Shown: positions 36,624-44,079 of the stretch, one piece after another | Layout of the letters: the number at the start of each line of letters is the position of its first letter | How positions within the stretch are numbered: the stretch's first letter is position 1 | NCBI RefSeq assembly: GCF_051859025.1 | Contig: NZ_JBHYGL010000011.1 | Coordinates: forward strand, 1 to 64,000 | Reading direction: 5' to 3' | Length of the DNA stretch: 64,000 nt | Source of the DNA: Falsiroseomonas sp051859025 | Lineage (GTDB): Bacteria > Pseudomonadota > Alphaproteobacteria > Acetobacterales > Acetobacteraceae | Notes under the pieces: generated by a model | The model's database searches: none | Seen by the model: the letters and a program-made list of their open reading frames with translations, nothing else | Told to the model about the DNA's origin: nothing | Position numbers and translations under genes: made by a program

Positions 36624-37601
36624 ATGGCCACGCGCAGGACGCTGCTGGCGACGCTGGGCGCCACCCTGTCGATGCCGGGCATCGCCCGCGCGCAGGACAC
36701 GCCCTTCCCCACGCGTACCGTCACCATCGTGGTGCCCTTCCCGCCCGGCGGCGGGACGGATGTGCTGGCCCGCATCCTCGGCCAGCATTTCCAGGAATCC
36801 TGGCGGCAATCCGTGGTCGTCGAGAATCGTGGCGGCGGCGCGGGGCGCATTGGCCTGCAGTTGGTGCAGCGGGCGCAGCCCGATGGGCACACGCTGATGG
36901 TGACCTCGACCGGCGGCATCATGGGGCTCGCGGGCCCCGGCGGGGACAAGGTCTTCGCGGTGCGGGACGAGCTGACGCCGATCTCGCTGATCGCGGCACC
37001 TGCCTATGTGATCGCCATGCATCCCGGCGTAGGCGCGCGCAACGTCGGCGAGCTGATCGCGCTGGCCAAGGCGCGGCCCGGCCACTTCACCTTCGGCAGC
37101 AGCGGCACCGGCGCGGCGAGCCACCTGGCGGCCGAGCTCTTCGCCGCCATGGCGGGGATCGAGATGCTGCACGTGCCCTATCGCGGCACCGGCCCGGCGC
37201 TGACGGATCTGGTCGCGGGGCGCATCCACCTGATGTTCGCGCCGCCGCAGACCGTGGCCGCCGCCGTCGCCGCCAACCAGGTGGTCAATCTGGCCGTGAC
37301 GTCGGAACGCCCCAGCGCCCTGCTGCCCGGCGTGCCGGCCGCCAGCACCACGGGCCTGCCGGGCTATGCCGCCGTCGGCTGGTTCGGGCTGTTCGCGCCG
37401 AAGGGCGTGCCCGCGCCCATCACGCAGCGCATCGCCCAGGAAGCCAATCGCGCCCTGTCCCTGCAGTCCACGAGGGACCGCCTGGCGACGCTGGGCGCGG
37501 AGCCGGAGCCGATGACGCCGGACGCCTTCACCACCTTCATCGACCAGGACATCGCGAAATGGCAGCGCGTGGTCCGCGAACGCAACATCACCCTGGAATA
37601 G
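36624..37601 (+). CDS. Bug-family (TctC) solute-binding protein
   Basis: A 325-residue Bug protein: signal MATRRTLLATLGATLSMPGIARAQ, mature start FPTRTVTIVVPFPPGGGTDVLARILG, NRGGGAGRIGLQLVQRAQPDGHTLMV, and the HVPYRGTGPALTDLVAGRIHLMF cleft segment. It is preceded by a GGAGGAAA Shine-Dalgarno. It lies 10 nt before the FAH-family hydrolase gene, so the bound compound may be related to that enzyme's substrate. No tctAB genes adjoin it. Confidence 0.9.
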   Translation: MATRRTLLATLGATLSMPGIARAQDTPFPTRTVTIVVPFPPGGGTDVLARILGQHFQESWRQSVVVENRGGGAGRIGLQLVQRAQPDGHTLMVTSTGGIMGLAGPGGDKVFAVRDELTPISLIAAPAYVIAMHPGVGARNVGELIALAKARPGHFTFGSSGTGAASHLAAELFAAMAGIEMLHVPYRGTGPALTDLVAGRIHLMFAPPQTVAAAVAANQVVNLAVTSERPSALLPGVPAASTTGLPGYAAVGWFGLFAPKGVPAPITQRIAQEANRALSLQSTRDRLATLGAEPEPMTPDAFTTFIDQDIAKWQRVVRERNITLE

Positions 37602-37611
37602 GCTTTCTTCC

Positions 37612-38505
37612 ATGATCCGACTGGCGACTTTCCTTTCCCGCGGCGATGTGCGCCCACGCCTCGGCGCCGTGCGCGGCGACACCATGCTGGACCTGACGGC
37701 GGCGCGCGGCGGGGATTGGGACATGCTGCGCGCCCTGGCGCTGCCGGTGGCGGAACTGCGGGGCATCATCGATGCCGCGAAGGTCGCGCTGCCGCTGGCG
37801 TCCTGCCACGTCCTGCCGCCCATCCCGAACCCAGGAAAAATCTTCTGCGTCGGCAAGAACAGCAAGGTCCATCGCGCGGAACTCGCGGCGAAGGGGATGC
37901 TGCTGGAAGACCCGAAGGAGCCGACGAGCTTCGTCAAGCTGACGGAGACGCTGGTCGGCGACGGCGCCCGCGTGGTGCGGCCCGATGGCATCACCACCTT
38001 CGACTATGAACCCGAACTCGCCTTCATCATCTCGAAGCGCGCCTTCCAGGTGCCGCGGGAGAAGGCGCGCGACTATGTCGGCGCCATCACCGTGCTGAAC
38101 GACCTCACGGCGCGGGAGATCCAGAAGCAGGAAGTCCAGCTCGGCACCAAGTTCTGGGTCTCCAAGAACATGCCGGGCTTCACCCCGGTAGGCCCCTATG
38201 CCGTGCCGCTGGCGGAGATCGCGGACCCCTACGACCTTTGGCTGACCTGCGTGGTGAACGGCGAGCAGCGGCTGCGCGTGAACACCGACGAATACATCCA
38301 CCGGATCGAGGGCATCATCGCCCATTTCTCCCGCTTCATGCCCTTCGAGGCCGGCGACGTGATCGCCACCGGCGCGCCGCGCGGCACCGCGATCGGCCAG
38401 CCCAACGCGGCGGAACTCTACCTGAAGCCAGGCGATGTCTGCGTGGCGGGGCTGGAGGGGGTGATGGAGATCACCACCCATATCGTGGCGCCCGGCGAGG
38501 CCTGA
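37612..38505 (+). CDS. Fumarylacetoacetate hydrolase (FAH) family protein
   Basis: A 297-residue FAH-fold enzyme. PIPNPGKIFCVGKNSKVHRAE opens the domain, metal ligands come from DYEPELAFII and the D/E-K region around NDLTAREIQKQ, and KNMPGFTPVGPY plus GAPRGTAIGQ complete the active site. Family members hydrolyse C-C bonds of beta-diketo acids or decarboxylate oxaloacetate-like compounds. The DGITTFDYE spacing resembles 2-hydroxyhepta-2,4-diene-1,7-dioate isomerase relatives. It is likely co-transcribed with the upstream Bug gene and the downstream endonuclease V gene. Confidence 0.87.
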   Translation: MIRLATFLSRGDVRPRLGAVRGDTMLDLTAARGGDWDMLRALALPVAELRGIIDAAKVALPLASCHVLPPIPNPGKIFCVGKNSKVHRAELAAKGMLLEDPKEPTSFVKLTETLVGDGARVVRPDGITTFDYEPELAFIISKRAFQVPREKARDYVGAITVLNDLTAREIQKQEVQLGTKFWVSKNMPGFTPVGPYAVPLAEIADPYDLWLTCVVNGEQRLRVNTDEYIHRIEGIIAHFSRFMPFEAGDVIATGAPRGTAIGQPNAAELYLKPGDVCVAGLEGVMEITTHIVAPGEA

Positions 38506-38516
38506 GGAGGAGCGTC

Positions 38517-39203
38517 ACGAGAGCGCCCGAAGTCGGATCGGCGGCGGAGGCCAGGCGCCTCCAGCCCGAATTGGCGGCGCTGGTGGTGGCGGAGGATGCG
38601 TTCGGCCCGGTGCGGGTGCTGGGCGGCGCCGATGCGTCCAGCCTGCGCTTCGATCCGACGCGAACGGTCCACGCGGCGATGGTGGCGCTGGATGCGGAAA
38701 CGCTGGCGCCGATGGGTGCCGGCGGCGCCAGCCGATCGGGCGGGCTGCCCTACATCCCGGGGCTGCTCGGCTTCCGGGAAGTGCCCGTCCTGGCCGAGGC
38801 CTTTCGAAAGTTGCCGGTAAAGCCGGACCTAATCTTCGTCGATGGGCATGGGATGGCGCATCCAAAGGGGCTCGGCGTCGCCAGCCATCTCGGCGTGGTG
38901 CTCGACGTGCCGACCATCGGCGTCGCGAAATCCGTGCTCTGCGGCGCGGTGGAGGGCGATTTCCCGGACACGCCCGCCGCGCGGGCGCCGCTTGTCTGGA
39001 AGGGCGCCATCATCGGCATGGCGCTGCGCACGCGGCGGGGGGCGAACCCGCTCTACGTCTCGGTCGGGCATCGCGTGTCGCTGGCGACGGCGCTGGCATG
39101 GGTGGAGCGGACGCTTCGCGGCAGGCGGCTGCCGGAGCCGACGCGGCTCGCGCATGAGGAGGCCGCTCGGGTCCGGCTGGCGGCGGCGGCCACCACGGGG
39201 TAA
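38517..39203 (+). CDS. nfi: Endonuclease V, probable non-canonical start codon
   Basis: About 228 residues of endonuclease V, which nicks DNA near deoxyinosine. Active-site acids are all present: Asp in GGADAS, Glu in GFREVPVL and Asp in IFVDGHGMAHP. LGVASHLGVVLDVPTIGVAKSVL and VGHRVSLATALAWVERTLRGRRLPEPTRLAH match the family closely. The N-terminal helix (SAAEARRLQPELAALVVAEDAF) requires a start before 38540, yet the frame has no ATG, GTG or TTG there. An ACG at 38517 lies 6 nt after a perfect AGGAGG (38505-38510). The first ordinary start would be TTG 38571, which removes the first helix and has no Shine-Dalgarno. Confidence 0.82.
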   Translation, partial: TRAPEVGSAAEARRLQPELAALVVAEDAFGPVRVLGGADASSLRFDPTRTVHAAMVALDAETLAPMGAGGASRSGGLPYIPGLLGFREVPVLAEAFRKLPVKPDLIFVDGHGMAHPKGLGVASHLGVVLDVPTIGVAKSVLCGAVEGDFPDTPAARAPLVWKGAIIGMALRTRRGANPLYVSVGHRVSLATALAWVERTLRGRRLPEPTRLAHEEAARVRLAAAATTG

Positions 39204-39212
39204 TGCCCGTCC

Positions 39213-39575
39213 ATGGCACGGATCTGGATGGTAATCGGGGCCCTGTCGGGGCTGATCGCGGTGGCGATGGCGGCCTATGCCTCGCACGGCCTCGCGCCGG
39301 AACGCGCGGCGCTGGCGACCACCGGCGCCTCGCTCCAGGCCTGGCACGCGCTGGCGCTGCTGGGGGCGGGCATGCTCGCGGAACGGCGGCGCGGACCGCT
39401 GGTACATGTGGCGGCGGGCTGCTTCGCGGTGGGGTCGCTGGCCTTCTGCGGTGGCGTCTACCTCCGCGCGCTGACGGACACCTCCCTCGGCCTGGTCACG
39501 CCGCTCGGCGGCACCGTGCTCCTGGTAGGCTGGGGCATCCTCGCGGCCGCGGCTGCGCTGGCGCCGCAGAAGTGA
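39213..39575 (+). CDS. DUF423 family membrane protein
   Basis: A 120-residue protein with four predicted helices (WMVIGALSGLIAVAMAAYASHGL, WHALALLGAGML, VAAGCFAVGSLAFCGGVYLRAL, LGGTVLLVGWGILAAAAAL). The ASHGL turn and FCGGVYLRALT segment are the DUF423 (YgdD) signature; function unknown. Its stop overlaps the GTG of the methyltransferase gene (GTGA). DUF423 genes are often found next to this rlmM-type gene. Confidence 0.88.
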   Translation: MARIWMVIGALSGLIAVAMAAYASHGLAPERAALATTGASLQAWHALALLGAGMLAERRRGPLVHVAAGCFAVGSLAFCGGVYLRALTDTSLGLVTPLGGTVLLVGWGILAAAAALAPQK

Positions 39576-40483
39576 CCATCGCCAGCGCCTACCTGGCCGC
39601 CGAGGGGTTCGAGGCCGAACTGGCCGAGGAGCTGCGCCGCGCGCGCCGCCGCGTGACCGCCTGGCATGGCCGCCTGGCGCTGTCCCCCGACCCGCCCGGC
39701 CACGCCGCCTGGGCGCTTGAATGCTGGACGGCGCCGGCCGAGATCGCCGTGCCCTCCGTCAAGGCCGGCGCCGATGCGCTGCGCGCCATCCAGCGCAACT
39801 GGGCCGGCTATGCGGTGGAGCATCACCGCCGCAGCGCGCTGATCACTGAACGCCTGCCGCCGGTGAAGGCCAGGCCCCTGCTGTTCCCGGAACCCGCGCC
39901 GACCGGGCATCTCGGCGCCTGGACGCTGCTGGCGCAGGACCGGATGCTGGCATCACCAACCAAGACCAGCCCCTTCGTGAACGGGGCAGTCTCCTTCGTG
40001 GAGGACAAGGAAGGCCCGCCGTCGCGCGCCTACCTCAAGCTGTGGGAGGCGCTGACCAGGCTCGGCCGCTATCCCGGGCCGGGGGATCGGTGCCTCGACC
40101 TCGGCGCGGCGCCGGGGGGATGGACCTGGGTTCTGGCGAAGCTGTGCGCGGAGGTCGCGGCGGTGGACAAGGCGGCGATGGACCCGGCCGTGGCGGCGAT
40201 GCGCGGCGTGACGGTACGGGCGGAAAGCGCCTTCGGCCTCGACCCGCGCGCCGAACAGAAGGTCGATTGGCTGTTCAGCGACGTCATCTGCTACCCCGGC
40301 CGGCTGCTGGCGCTGGTGCGCCGCTGGATCGAGGCGGACGCCGCGCGCAACCTGGTCTGCACCATCAAGTTCCAGGGCGAGACGGACCACGAGGCCGCGG
40401 AAGCCTTCGCCGCCATCCCCGGCGCAATCGTCTTCCACAGCGCCCACAACAAGCACGAGCTGACCTTCGCGAGGCTGGGGTAG
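39572..40483 (+). CDS. RlmM/FtsJ-like 2'-O-ribose methyltransferase
   Basis: A 303-residue SAM-dependent methyltransferase of the FtsJ class. DLGAAPGGWTWVLAKL is motif I. The K-D-K-E tetrad is visible: Lys in SRAYLKLWEAL, Asp in LFSDVICYPG, Lys in VCTIKFQGETD and Glu in HNKHELTF. The N-terminal part resembles the RlmM substrate-binding domain, but the protein is shorter than E. coli RlmM (366), so the exact target (23S rRNA C2498) is inferred. Starts at GTG, coupled to DUF423. Followed by about 200 nt without a gene, then the tRNA-Leu terminator element. Confidence 0.84.
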   Translation: MTIASAYLAAEGFEAELAEELRRARRRVTAWHGRLALSPDPPGHAAWALECWTAPAEIAVPSVKAGADALRAIQRNWAGYAVEHHRRSALITERLPPVKARPLLFPEPAPTGHLGAWTLLAQDRMLASPTKTSPFVNGAVSFVEDKEGPPSRAYLKLWEALTRLGRYPGPGDRCLDLGAAPGGWTWVLAKLCAEVAAVDKAAMDPAVAAMRGVTVRAESAFGLDPRAEQKVDWLFSDVICYPGRLLALVRRWIEADAARNLVCTIKFQGETDHEAAEAFAAIPGAIVFHSAHNKHELTFARLG

Positions 40484-40643
40484 CCGCCGCAGCGGTGAAC
40501 GGGCACGCCCACGCCGCCGGACCTAGTGCGGAACGGGGACGCCAGCACCCCCGGAAACAGCGGCGCGGAACGCGCCGAGGCCGCGAACGCGGCCCGCGCC
40601 CAGACTGCCCCGGCAACCCGCGCAGGCTGTGCAGGGCGCGAAG

Positions 40644-40687
40644 GCAAGCGGCCGGAGGCCGCGCCCGCCGTCTGAGGGCATGAGAAT
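40644..40687 (-). terminator. Family B 3'-end hairpin element after tRNA-Leu
   Basis: It begins 2-3 nt after the tRNA 3' end with TTCTCATGCCCTCAG and includes GCGGCC-TCC-GGCCGC (40648-40662). Nearly the same sequence follows mlaC (24011). The rest of the 206-nt gap back to 40484 is GC-rich with several short inverted repeats, and I found no gene there. Confidence 0.7.
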
Positions 40688-40689
40688 AC

Positions 40690-40771
40690 TGCGGGCGGCG
40701 GGGATCGAACCCGCATGGCCAAGGGCCGAGGGTTTTTAAGACCCTTCCGTCTACCGTTCCGGCACGCCCGC
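40690..40771 (-). tRNA. tRNA-Leu (anticodon UAA)
   Basis: The 82-nt minus-strand sequence folds as a class II tRNA. The acceptor stem is GCGGGCG/CGCCCGC with discriminator A, and the D-arm has GGAACGGTAGACGG. The anticodon stem-loop AGGGT-CTTAAAA-ACCCT carries TAA at positions 34-36; there is a 13-14 nt variable arm (CGGCCCTTGGCCA) and a T-arm GCGGG-TTCGATC-CCCGC. The 3' CCA is not encoded (GTA follows). It lies downstream of the GNAT gene of the carotenoid cluster but is probably transcribed on its own. Confidence 0.95.
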
Positions 40772-40811
40772 GCGGGGGTGATTATGGCGGCGCCTTGCCC
40801 GGCCCGCCAGG

Positions 40812-40850
40812 GTGGAGCTCCGGGGTGGAGCTCCAGGGCGGAGCTACGGA
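40812..40850. repeat. Three tandem 13-bp GTGGAGCTCCGGG repeats
   Basis: Units at 40812, 40825 and 40838 each contain the palindrome GGAGCTCC or a decayed form (GGAGCTAC). The last unit overlaps the stop region of the GNAT gene. Units 1 and 2 can pair with each other. Function unknown; possibly a weak terminator. Confidence 0.7.
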
Positions 40851-41470
40851 GTGGCCGCTTGCAGGGGCGCCGTGACCGGCACCTGGGCGATCAGCGCCGG
40901 CACCTCCATTGGCACGGGCGCCGCCACCGGGCGCGCCACGCCCCACCATTCGCAGGCTTCCTCCCGCCCGCGGGCGCTGCACCAGATGTGGCCGAGCCCC
41001 AGCCGCCCCATGCCCAGTCCCCGCAGCACGGCGCGCGATGCGTCATTGTCGCACTGCACCGCGGCGCGGATTTCCGCCACGCCCAGCCGGTCGAAGATCG
41101 CCGCCATCGCGGCCGGGGCGGCTTCGCGCATGTAGCCCTGGCCGTGATGGTCGCAGCCCAGCCAGTAGGTCAGGATGGCGCGGCTGGGATCCTGTTCCGC
41201 CCGCGTGGCGCCGATCCAGCCGATCAGCACCTTGTCCGCGCGGCGTTCGATCACCAACGGCAGGGCCCGGCCATCCATCGCCGCGCCGCGTGCTTCCGTC
41301 AGACGCTGCGCCGCGATCTCCGGCGCCAGGCTGGCGGGCCAGGAGGCAAGCCTGGCGCTGACCGCCGGCGCCATCAGCGCCGCCAGCGCCGGCGCGTCAT
41401 CGGGCTGGGGAAGACGCAAACGCAGCCTTTGCGTGTGGATGGGCGCGTCAGGCTCGCCGGATACGATCAT
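40844..41470 (-). CDS. GNAT family N-acetyltransferase
   Basis: A 208-residue GNAT protein. THTQRLRLRLPQPDDAPALAALM opens the fold, YWLGCDHHGQGYMREAAPAAMAAIFDRLG contains the acetyl-CoA loop, and DNDASRAVLRGLGM follows. The C-terminal 30 residues are Pro/Ala-rich, built on the GC-rich repeats at the gene end. Substrate unknown. It starts 18 nt downstream of the aldehyde dehydrogenase gene and may be the last gene of the carotenoid transcription unit. Confidence 0.82.
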   Translation of the reverse strand: MIVSGEPDAPIHTQRLRLRLPQPDDAPALAALMAPAVSARLASWPASLAPEIAAQRLTEARGAAMDGRALPLVIERRADKVLIGWIGATRAEQDPSRAILTYWLGCDHHGQGYMREAAPAAMAAIFDRLGVAEIRAAVQCDNDASRAVLRGLGMGRLGLGHIWCSARGREEACEWWGVARPVAAPVPMEVPALIAQVPVTAPLQAATP

Positions 41471-41488
41471 GGGCGGAAGCTGCCAGCG

Positions 41489-42835
41489 TTAACGCTTCCT
41501 TACCAGCCTCTCGATCAACCTCGGAGCGAAATTTTTTCTCGGCAAGTCGAAGATACGGGAAAGACTCCATTTCCCATGCACAACCCGCGCGCGAATTGTC
41601 GAAAATGCGACGAATCCCGCGAATCCCTTATACCGCCCGTAACCGGAATGCCCCGCCCCGCCGAAGCCGAGCGCGGGAAACGCAGCATATTCCACCGCAC
41701 GATCCTGCACGATGGCACCGCATCGAACCGCGCCTGCAACCAGGGCGGTTTCAGCGATCACCGCGCCGAACAGATAGACCGCCAGCGGGGACGGCCGGGC
41801 GGTGATCCAGGCGATGGCGGCGGGCAGGTCCGGCAGGGCCAGGACCGGCAGGATGGGGCCGAAGACTTCTTCCTGCAGCAGCGCATGGCCAGGCTCAGGG
41901 AAGGCCAGCGCGAGGGCGCGATGGCGGCCGGCGCCATCCGGCGCCAGGCGTTCCAGCCGCGCGCCCTCTGCCAGCCGGTCCAGCCGCGCGGCCTGGGCGT
42001 CATTCGCAAGCGCCGTCTCCGGCAGGCCGATGCCGCTGGCGCGGCAGGCCGCCAGGAAGGCTTCGGGGCTGTGGCCCAGCAGCAGCACGGTGTCGGGCGC
42101 CACGCAGGTCTGCCCGGCATTGATCACCTTGCCCACCAGGATGTCCCGCGCCGCCTGGGCGAGGTTCGCGCCGGGCAGCACCACCGCCGGGCATTTCCCG
42201 CCGAGCTCCAGCGTGACCGGCACCAGGTTGCGCGCCGCGGCCTCCGCAACCTTGCGGCCCGTGGTGGCGCCGCCGGTGAAGACCAGGTGGTCCCAGGGCT
42301 GGGCAGCGAAATCGGCGGCGACATCGGGACCGCCCTGGACCGTGGCGGCGATGTCCGGGCCGAGTGCTTCCTGAAGCACCTGGGCGATCAGGGCGGCGCA
42401 GCGGGGCGTGCCTTCGCTCGGCTTCACGGCCACGCGGTTGCCGGCGGCGATGGCGTCCACGACGGGCACCAGGGCCAGCTGCACCGGGTAGTTCCAGGGC
42501 GCCATGATGGCGATGATGCCCTTGGGCACCGGCTCCTCATGCGCCGTCGTCGGCCAGAAGGGGTAGGGCACGGCGACGCGCCGGGGCTTCGCCCAGGACC
42601 GCAGGTGCCGGCGCGCGTAGCGGGCGGCATCGACGGCGCAGAGCACGTCGGCCAGCAGCGTCTCCAGCCGCGAACGGCCCCCGTAATCCGTATCCAGCGC
42701 GGCGGCGATCGCTTCCGCATGGGTCAGCAGGCTGTCCGCCAGGCGGGCCAGCAGGGCGCGACGCTGCTCGACCGCGATCCGCCCGTCGCGGGCCTCCGCC
42801 GCGCGCAGCCGTGCCAGGGCCTCCGCGGGGGTCAC
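41489..42835 (-). CDS. Aldehyde dehydrogenase, probable C30 carotenoid aldehyde oxidase (CrtNc/AldH-like)
   Basis: A 448-residue class 3-like ALDH. PWNYPVQLALVPVVDAIAAGN and the KPSEGTP NAD-binding Lys are present, FTGGATTGRKV follows, the catalytic Glu is in VTLELGGKCP and the nucleophile Cys in NAGQTCVAPD. The C-terminal hydrophobic and basic stretch (ARVVHGKWSLSRIF...RLIERLVRKR) could associate with membrane. Placed at the end of a gene set encoding CrtN and CrtP homologues, it likely oxidises a diapocarotenal to the carotenoic acid, as AldH does in staphyloxanthin synthesis. The GTG start overlaps the hpnE stop (GTGA). The substrate assignment is inferred from context. Confidence 0.82.
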   Translation of the reverse strand: MTPAEALARLRAAEARDGRIAVEQRRALLARLADSLLTHAEAIAAALDTDYGGRSRLETLLADVLCAVDAARYARRHLRSWAKPRRVAVPYPFWPTTAHEEPVPKGIIAIMAPWNYPVQLALVPVVDAIAAGNRVAVKPSEGTPRCAALIAQVLQEALGPDIAATVQGGPDVAADFAAQPWDHLVFTGGATTGRKVAEAAARNLVPVTLELGGKCPAVVLPGANLAQAARDILVGKVINAGQTCVAPDTVLLLGHSPEAFLAACRASGIGLPETALANDAQAARLDRLAEGARLERLAPDGAGRHRALALAFPEPGHALLQEEVFGPILPVLALPDLPAAIAWITARPSPLAVYLFGAVIAETALVAGAVRCGAIVQDRAVEYAAFPALGFGGAGHSGYGRYKGFAGFVAFSTIRARVVHGKWSLSRIFDLPRKNFAPRLIERLVRKR

Positions 42836-44079
42836 GCGCGCGGCCCCGGATGCAGCAGGGCGAGGGCGGCGGCCTCCCCGGATTGCACCGCGGCATCGAT
42901 GGTCGCGGGCAGGCTCGGGAAGGTCCAGTCGCCGGCCAGCGCGAGATTGGCCAGAGGCCGGCGCGGCGGCGCGGGGCGGGGGCCGACGCCGTGGCGGGGG
43001 GTCGCCCGCTTCTCCCGCACCGCGCGGGCAGGGGGGGTGCGGATCGGCCATTCGCCGGGCAGGCGGAAGGCCATGGCGGCGGCCAGCACCTCCGGCCAGA
43101 TGCGCTCGGCAGCCTCGGCATCCGAGAGGCCGACGGCGTCATCCGCCGCGCTGACCGTCACGGAAACCCCCGAAGGCCGCACCAGCACCCATTGGGCGAG
43201 TCCGCCGAGCAGCCCGATGAAGCGCACATCGCCTGCCTCCTCCTCCCGCGCGAAATGGACGTTGAGGATCGGGGCATGGGTCGTGGGCGCGGGGATGTCC
43301 GGCAGCAGGCGCAGCGCCTCCCACGGCGGCAGGGCGAGCACCACCTGGTCATCCGCCGCCAGGCGCTGCGCCGTCTCTCCGAAATCGAGCGCCGCGACGC
43401 GGCCATCGGCGCGCAGCAGGCCGCGCAGGCGGGACCCGAAGCGCATCGCGCCGCCATGCGCGCCGATCGTCGCCAGCGCAGGCGCCACCAGATCGGGCCC
43501 GAGGCCGCGCCGCGCCACCAGCAGCCGCGCGGCGCCCGGCGCGCCGAGCCGCCGCAGCACCAGGCCCAGCAGGCTGGCCGAGGCTTCCGCCACCGGGGTG
43601 TTCAGCGCGGCCACGGTCAGCGGCTCCACCAGCGCGCGCAGCAGCACGGGGTGGCGGGCGAAGGCCTGTTCAACGCTGCGGTCCCGCCCCCCTAGGCCCA
43701 ACCCAGGCAGGGCCAGGCGCATCAGCGCGAGGAACCCGCCCGCATCCATACCCGCCGGGCGCATCGCCGCCCGCAGCCAGCCCAGCGGCGCCAGGGCGAC
43801 GCGCCGCGCCGCATGGTTCGCCAGGTCCAGCACCGGCAGCCCCGCCGGCTCCGGCTCCACCCAGCCCTCCAGCGCGCCGATGTCGCGCAGGAAGGCGAGT
43901 GCCGCCCGGTTGGCGCCGAGCAGCGCATGGGTGCCGTTATCCGTTCCGTCCGGCAGCGCGCGCGCGCGGCCGCCCGCGCCGGGCGATGCCTCATGCACCA
44001 CCACCCGCCGCCCGGCCCTGGCAAGGGTGAGCGCCGCCGCCAGGCCGGCGACACCGGCGCCGATCACATGGACGGTCAT
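42832..44079 (-). CDS. hpnE: Hydroxysqualene dehydroxylase HpnE
   Basis: A 415-residue FAD-dependent amine-oxidase-fold enzyme. The FAD-binding motif VIGAGVAGLAAALTLARAGRRVVVHEASPGAGGRA is at the N-terminus, NGTHALLGANRAALAFL follows, and a C-terminal LALAGDWTFPSLPATIDAAVQSGEAAA closes the FAD domain. HpnE reduces hydroxysqualene to squalene using FADH2. It is shorter and distinct from the two CrtN/CrtP-type desaturases in the cluster. It overlaps hpnCD (TGATG) and the ALDH gene (GTGA), so the three are tightly coupled. Confidence 0.88.
   Translation of the reverse strand: MTVHVIGAGVAGLAAALTLARAGRRVVVHEASPGAGGRARALPDGTDNGTHALLGANRAALAFLRDIGALEGWVEPEPAGLPVLDLANHAARRVALAPLGWLRAAMRPAGMDAGGFLALMRLALPGLGLGGRDRSVEQAFARHPVLLRALVEPLTVAALNTPVAEASASLLGLVLRRLGAPGAARLLVARRGLGPDLVAPALATIGAHGGAMRFGSRLRGLLRADGRVAALDFGETAQRLAADDQVVLALPPWEALRLLPDIPAPTTHAPILNVHFAREEEAGDVRFIGLLGGLAQWVLVRPSGVSVTVSAADDAVGLSDAEAAERIWPEVLAAAMAFRLPGEWPIRTPPARAVREKRATPRHGVGPRPAPPRRPLANLALAGDWTFPSLPATIDAAVQSGEAAALALLHPGPRA

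Noticed and set aside
40484..40643. A short gene or structured RNA between the RlmM-like gene and tRNA-Leu.
   Set aside because: Frames lack ribosome-binding sites and family features; inverted repeats are short and GC-driven.
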